Shown: piece after piece, positions 58,515 to 64,000 of the stretch | Numbering within the stretch: position 1 is the stretch's first letter | How the letters are laid out: each line of letters opens with the position of its first letter | From: Lamellibrachia columna | Taxonomy: Eukaryota; Annelida; Polychaeta; Sabellida; Siboglinidae | Assembly (NCBI GenBank): GCA_963662155.1 | Contig: OY759271.1 | Span: 34,571,527-34,635,526 of the forward strand | Direction: 5' to 3' | DNA: 64,000 bases | Position numbers and translations under genes: made by a program | The notes under the pieces: model-generated | Databases searched by the model: none | What the model was told of the DNA's origin: nothing | Seen by the model: the letters and a program-made list of their open reading frames with translations, nothing else

Positions 58515-61500
58515 TCACTTGACGTAAAACCTTAGGTCAAAGTTCTCACCTGAACTACTGCTAGTTGTTTCTGTCCTTCGCGTACGACTCGTAGATGACG
58601 ACGATGATGATGATGTAGACATTAATGACGTCGATGGGCCTGCGTAAGTTGACCGGCGAACTGTCCGTGAATAGGATGACCCAAATCGGGACGAGTCAAG
58701 GGGGGAAGTATCAAGGAGGCCTGATGGCCTTGTATATCTTTTCTCTGTGACAGCAGAAACAATGGATGTCAATTTATTACCATTCTCTCAAAATATGAAA
58801 AAAATATGTAAATAGTCATGTTCCGAAGAGATAATTTAAAAACGAATTGTCATGTATAACATTTTAAATAAGCCATTTCAATAAAGGGCTGACCTAACCC
58901 ACCTAACCATGATCTACTGGGGCCCAAAATTTTTGTGGCTGGCCTAACCACGACTTATTGGGGCCCAACATTTTTGTGGCGGGCCTAACCATGATCTATT
59001 GGGGCCCAACATTTTATTTTGTGTCTGGCCTAACCACAAGATAAAACATCTACTAGAGTTCCACATATTTTTGGTCTAACCATGAGACCAAACACTTACC
59101 ATCTATGGTGATTTTCGATGATGTTTCTAAACTGCCCTTGCTGTTCTCTGCTTTACAGACGTAACGACCAGCGTCTGACATCTCGCACGACTGGATCTCG
59201 AGGGAACAGATCCCAAGAGAGTAGCTAATCTCATACCTCCCTCCTGCCTTCAACTCCTTCCCATCCTTGGTCCAAGTCATCTGAAAAAGGCATTCCTTCC
59301 CTTAGTTGAATAATAATTATTATTTTTTATATAGCACCATATCCATAAAAATTTAAATAAAACTAATACCTAAATAGCACAAATAAGAACAAATTTAAAT
59401 ATAAGAATAAATAAATTACAATAGCACAGCTGTACAAACATCAGTAGATTAAAGCAAGTTAGCTTAAATGTAAAAATAAATAAATGAGTTAATTAAGATA
59501 AATAACACCATCAATCAAGTTAGTTGGCAGGACATTCCAATCTGCAGCAGCTGCGTGAACGAATGCCCAGTTAAGCCCTGAGAGTGGGTGGTGGCTGACT
59601 GAAAATTTTGAAATAATAAAATGCCCAAGTTGGTTGGACATCGAGAAACTTTTAAAGCTGAACACGTTGTTTGTATTGCTCGTAATATATTTCTTTCAAT
59701 AATGTTGTAAAAAGATACCAGTATATTACACAGACATGTGAACTAACTGAGAAATCAATATAAACACAGATGGCAATACTTGTTATGATTTATCAAAACG
59801 ACCGTCCTAAGCAACAAGTTCACATGGCAAGCGGACAATGAAGTCATTAGTTGACTAACAGTCCAACAATGTTTCATCTCTGTGTGGCCCGGCATCACCA
59901 AATATTTGTCAAATTTGTTTCTAAACATACACTGGTAACATTTGTTTCAATACATTCAATATAGCCGACCCAAAATAATGCGTTGCGCCTCTGGTGCGTA
60001 ATATAACACTAATATAAAGAAGAAATCGTGCGAGATTGTCCACGGAAGTATAACACATAATTTGCATGAATATTTTGTCATGCGCTGAAACAATCTTGTA
60101 TCTACGCCAACATATGCTCAATCGTTTTCGAAGTTATTCAAACGTCAGATCAGCCGATTTTTTTGTTCTGATGCCAGCGTTGATTTCTTTTTAATATCAG
60201 TACCGGTAAGCATAATTGTTGGTACGGTGTATTCTTTGCTGAAACAGTAAATCTTTAACTATTTGTGATCTTGCTGTTGTCGTGGATACGTCATTGTTAC
60301 GCCTCTCTAAATTGAAGGTACAAAAGTTTCACAAACCTTGGGTGTTGGTTTTCCCTCAACAGAGCAGATCAGTTTCACCCCGATGCCCTCCTGGATGAAC
60401 CGATCTCTGAGGGGGAAGACGAACGAGGGAGCCTTGTCCGATGGCTCCTTGTAGCTCTCAAACTCTGCCTCAAACAGACGTTGTCTGCAACCACAACTCT
60501 ACCCATCAATCACACTTAACTCAGACTTCAAGTTTTCATATTTCCGACCATCGTAATTGTATTTTATTTCATGCATCTTAAACTTTTCAGGTTTCAAGGA
60601 AACTATTGCTATAATAAATAAATTTATTATTATGACATTCACATATTCACACATGAAAAATCCAAACATGTATGCCCGCTATCAATATGGTTGACCAATA
60701 CAGCTGATTAAAAGTAATGACACATCGGAATATTGATACGACAGTCAAAGGCCCATGAAGGTTAATTTTGGTGCCTTCATAGGTATGTGTTGTGAAATGG
60801 CAATCCCGCAGGAATGAGTCTCCAACCCCAGGGTGAAGCAACTGTTGATAAGTTTTAAATGGCAATCCCGCAGGAATGAGTCTCCAACCCCAGGGTGAAG
60901 CAACTGTTGATAAGTTTTAAATGGCAATCCCGCAGGAATGAGTCTCCAACCCCAGGGTGAAGCAACTGTTGATAAATTTTATATGAAACTTCATAAATTA
61001 TGTTTTTTTTTATCTTACTTTGGTACATATCCTGACTTTTGGGCTGACATAGCAGGACAGCTTTCATTTCACAATTTATGTCTGTAGAGTTTCATAGAAC
61101 ATAATTTTTTCTTTCTGTCGAAAGCAGTGCAAGCATTACTATGGCTTTGAACTAGTAGTAATGCTCATCTGTAATCTACACAGTGTTGTGTTTGAAGCCC
61201 TAGTCACTTGCCTGCGTGGAGTGACGGCGTAGTCGACACTCATCGACCGCCGGGCGGGCTGTGCCGCTGCTTCTACAAATGACCACAATAATACATCTGT
61301 AGCAGGGCAAGGGTTAACTCTGTAGCAGGGCAGGGGTTAACTCTGTAGCAGGGCAAGGGTTCACTCTGTAGCAGGGCAGGGGTTAACTCCTCAAGACTTC
61401 ATTCACCATAAAACACACTTAACATGAATCCTAATGACATTTGTCACTTTTTATTCACACTAAGTCAGTTTCACATTCCGCTACAACCCAGTTATTATGT

Positions 61501-63816
61501 GCACACCTTCTGTGTTATCAAGAAACGTGTAGAGACGTTTTATTCACGCACAGTTTAGATCAGTTACATTTACTGGGTCTTTTTATTTTTGGTGATCATT
61601 ATGAATATACTATAAATGTGATTGGCTAGGAGACACAACACGTACGTTCGACTTTGAGGAAGACGTGTTCCTCGCGACTGCCGTACGAGTTCTCAGCCTT
61701 CACAACGTACTCGCCCTTGTCCTCCATCTTGATGCGACAGATGCGCAGTTCGTAGTTGTTGCCCGAGTACTTGGGCATGTACTTGATGCTCGGGTTCAGC
61801 GGCACGCCATCATAGTACCTGCAACCAGCCAACATTCACAACTGTGTCATCATCTTCACATTTCTCTGACAGATATAACAGTGACTGTGGCCAAATGTGA
61901 TTATGCTAATTGATACCGTTTGATTTGTTCAGGCACAACCCTTCAGATGGAACAACTGGGATTAAGTGGACTATCATCTGCTGTCTTTGAAGTGAAGTTC
62001 TAATCTCTTTTTGTCATGACTGGTACCCCAGGAGTTAATTATGACATAATTTTTTACTGTTACCCACACACAATAAATTATTACTGGTGCATTACATTCG
62101 TACAACCCAGAAAATGCCAGTGAGTCTTGCCTCTGGTGTATGTCTCATCCAATTACAATTACATGAACATTTCCCTGTTACCATATATGAGACACCATCA
62201 ATGCGAGACGCTGTTACACATCAGGCTGAATGTAGGGCATTACACAGAGGGTACTGAGCATGTGGGCGGAGTTACTGACCATGTGATAGTGGGCGGGGTA
62301 ACTGACCATGTGATAGTGGGCGGAGTTACTGACCATGTGATAGTGGGCGGAGTTACTGACCATGTGATAGTGGGCGGAGTTACTGACCATGTGATAGTAG
62401 GTGGGGTAATTGACCATGTGATAGTAGGTGGGGTCACTGACCATGTGATAGTGGGCAGAGTTACTGACCATGTGATAGTGGGCAGAGTTACTGACCATGT
62501 GATAGTGGGCAGAGTTACTGACCATGTGATAGTGGGCAGGGTAACTGACCATGTGATAGTAGGTGGGATTACTGACCATGTGATAGTGGGCGGGGTGGCG
62601 GCTAGCACCCTACACTTGAAGCTGATGACGCCACCCTCCTGGGCCACAGCGTTGTGTGGTTTCCTCACGAACCTCGGCCAAGCCTCACGGCGATCTGGAA
62701 ACAACATGACATTTGGAACATTTTATCTTCACCACTCAAGAATGATGAAACTATTAAAGAATTGTTTGGCATATATATATATATATATATGTGCCCCAAG
62801 CTGTGAAAACCAGTGCTGAAGCTGGGGTTTTACCGATTGGCTGAAAATTTCTATTTTTCACATCACCGTGATGCTTATCAGAATATAGCATACAGCCTCC
62901 AGGATAAATGCAATTACGATTGACATCAATATCACAATGTTAAGCTATATGTCATTTTGAAGCTCTATCAATGGTGCATCTGATAAACAAATATGTAAAA
63001 TATGACTTTTGGTCGAATCCAATAGCAAGGGATGCATATTTGTACGCTGACATCATGGTATGGCATTTTTGGTTAATTAACTTTACAACACTCCATGCTA
63101 TGTGTGGCAGGAATAATAAATATGCATGAGACAGGCGCCTACCGAAGTATGTCTGGAAAATGCCGTGATCTTTGGGTCGGGCTTTGCGCAGCGAGCTGAA
63201 GTTGGCGATACGACCAATGGCAGGCGTTGGCATGGGCCAGTCCATCTGTGAACAAAAACAACTACACACAGTTCAACTCCCTGAAGCGGCCACCCAAGTG
63301 ACGGGGATAAAGTGGACTGATTAGAGGGGTGGCCTGATTAGAGGGGTGGTCTGATTAGAGGGGTGGCCTGATTAGAGGTTTGTCAGATATACAGATATGG
63401 CAAAAACAGACCATGAAACGAGGGTGCCTATGTGGGGGAGTTCTACTCGCAACTCTTTTTTACAGTAGTCCCTGCCTTCAGTGGACACACCTGTTAAATT
63501 AGATTGTTGTCCACCTTAGCAGGGAAAGAAAAAAATGTGTCCGCTGTCTGTATCTAACAGGTGTCCGCTCATTACAGGGACGTTTACGTTGTAAAACACT
63601 CTGTACATTGAGAAACTGTCCGTACATAGTAGGTGTCCGCTGGTCAGAGGGTCCGCTGAAGGCAGGGACTACTGTAGTTGACCAGTACTTACGTATCTCT
63701 GCTTGATGGTCTCTCTGATCCTGCTGTATCTGCTGGCTGGGATGCGATGTTGTGAGTAATCATAGTCACCGGCCAGCCAGGAGTGTTCCATCGCATCGTG
63801 AACGGTCATGCGACGC
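58515..63816 (-). CDS. Twitchin-like giant muscle kinase, 3' end (8 exons)
   Basis: Minus-strand exons: 63,816-63,693, 63,245-63,143, 62,694-62,577, 61,818-61,646, 61,272-61,212, 60,484-60,337, 59,280-59,100 and 58,744-58,515. All phases agree, giving 378 residues to the TGA at 58,515. In order: end of the kinase C-lobe (RRMTVHDAMEHSWLAGDYDY), regulatory tail (HRIPASRYSRIRETIKQRY), linker (GRIANFSSLRKARPKDHGIF), an Ig domain (FVRKPHNAVAQEGG to KGEYVVKAENSYG), a 21-residue Ala/Arg-rich linker, a second Ig domain (PLRDRFIQEGIGVKLICSV to DAGRYVCKAENSKG), and a Ser-rich basic tail. The linker is highly typical of twitchin (C. elegans unc-22, Drosophila bent) and sets it apart from titin and obscurin. 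Twitchin sits in the sarcomere and its kinase is autoinhibited by the tail. The 5' part lies beyond the window. Intron after 61,212 has a GC donor. Confidence 0.92.
58884..59036. repeat. About 56-nt tandem repeat, 3 copies, twitchin last intron
   Basis: Units contain GGCCTAACCATGATCTATTG then GGGCCCAACATTTTTGTGGC. Confidence 0.85.
59305..59600. repeat. Dispersed repeat with TATATAGCACCATATCC, twitchin intron
   Basis: Starts AATAATAATTATTATTTTTT then TATATAGCACCATATCC, and ends with GACATTCCAATCTGCAGCAG and GAACGAATGCCCAG. The plan parallels that of the repeats at 41,348 and 49,118. Family not identified. Confidence 0.55.
59760..59935 (-). mobile_element. CR1-like LINE 3' tail, worn
   Basis: Reverse complement of the family tail: GATGGCAATACTTGTTATG, CACATGGCAAGCGGACAATG, GTCCAACAATGTTTCATC and TTTGTTTCTAAACATA in the expected order. 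Confidence 0.7.
60797..60985. repeat. 62-nt tandem repeat, 3 copies, twitchin intron
   Basis: Units start ATGGCAATCCCGCAGGAATG and end GCAACTGTTGATAAGTTTTA. They are nearly identical, so the triplication is recent. Short minus-strand frames across them are by-products. Confidence 0.95.
61298..61389. repeat. 23-nt tandem repeat, 4 copies, twitchin intron
   Basis: Unit TGTAGCAGGGCAAGGGTTAA plus CTC, just upstream on the plus strand of the 61-nt exon (26 nt from its acceptor side). Confidence 0.95.
62250..62580 (-). repeat. 27-nt minisatellite containing the exon end and 5' splice site
   Basis: Twelve units of a 27-mer (minus strand CCACTATCACATGGTCAGTA plus the rest) plus one worn unit. The first unit in the direction of transcription is the true end of the exon 62,694-62,577, with the junction CACATG then gtcagt. 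Eleven of the twelve copies keep CATG-gtcagt; the sixth from the left has gtcaat. The frame is open across all units to a stop at 62,240, so every junction is in the same phase. Confidence 0.92.
63317..63382. repeat. 17-nt tandem repeat, 4 copies, twitchin intron
   Basis: Unit CTGATTAGAGGGGTGGC, the last copy incomplete. Confidence 0.93.
63463..63674. mobile_element. Mariner/pogo-type MITE in a twitchin intron
   Basis: 212-nt element with inverted ends CAGTAGTCCCTGCCTTCAGT and the complement at 63,651-63,674 with one mismatch in about 24 nt. TA lies directly outside each end (63,461-63,462 and 63,675-63,676), the usual target of Tc1/mariner/pogo elements. It has no coding capacity. Confidence 0.85.
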
Positions 63817-64000
63817 CTGGGAGAAGAAGCACACAGATATACAGTAGCACCAATACAACGTGATGCATGATAATTGACCTTTATAATAACTAATTTGTCC
63901 AGTTTTTAATATAAAAAGTTGTTTAAAACTGCTTTTCCAAGCTTTTGTTAGGTTCACTTTGTGACCAGTGACTCAGATAACCACGTTCATGTCCGCCCTG

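Noticed and set aside
59305..59600. Additional twitchin exon
   Set aside because: The stretch is a dispersed repeat in the intron; neighbouring exons 60,337 and 59,280 already join in phase 0.
62127..62819. 230-codon plus-strand frame with VGGVTDHVI repeats
   Set aside because: It is the opposite strand of the 27-nt splice-site minisatellite and the twitchin exon, which explains it fully.

Overview
The window looks like nuclear DNA of a spiralian invertebrate, most likely a mollusc. It has intron-containing genes with GT-AG and a few GC-AG junctions, no bacterial operons, and many LINE, Ty3/Gypsy, SINE, hAT and MITE remnants plus minisatellites. The twitchin-type muscle kinase at the right edge points to a protostome. 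The exact species cannot be read from the sequence.

Layout. (1) 1-9,350 and 14,165-22,230 are two copies of one segmental duplication. Each carries a short-chain collagen C4-like secreted protein gene. Copy C (16,795-18,663) is intact. Copy A (4,536-6,398) has an early stop in its last exon. A third, older copy B (9,697-10,563) lies between the blocks, lacks exon 1 and has a stop in exon 2. Differences between the blocks include a young 5'-truncated LINE (348-2,615) and a LINE tail (19,855-20,127), each present in one block with an empty site in the other. (2) 22,800-36,040 is a nest of decayed retroelements, mostly on the minus strand: at least four Ty3/Gypsy-like elements, one inserted in a CR1-like LINE with a visible target duplication, and a hAT (DUF4371-type) transposase remnant at the end. 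A large palindrome of about 195-nt arms sits at 31,574-31,997. (3) 36,130-37,925 holds two minisatellites, the larger being about 42 copies of a 30-mer. (4) 38,700-41,090 holds two LINE 3' parts. (5) 42,665-51,652 (+) is a complete seven-exon gene for a FAM199X homologue, 329 residues, with every splice phase consistent. (6) 52,265-57,900 is intergenic, with a full-length tRNA-type SINE, a hAT-like MITE and several minisatellites. (7) 63,816-58,515 (-) is the 3' end of a twitchin-like giant kinase gene: end of the kinase domain, regulatory linker, Ig, Ala/Arg-rich linker, Ig and Ser-rich tail.

The most unusual signal is in the twitchin gene. The 5' splice site of the first post-kinase Ig exon is inside a 27-nt minisatellite, so the exon end and donor are repeated 12 times in frame. 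Any of the donors would keep the reading frame while adding 0 to 11 nine-residue units at the core tryptophan of the Ig fold. FAM199X and twitchin are convergent neighbours; no functional link between them or with the collagen C4-like cluster is visible.
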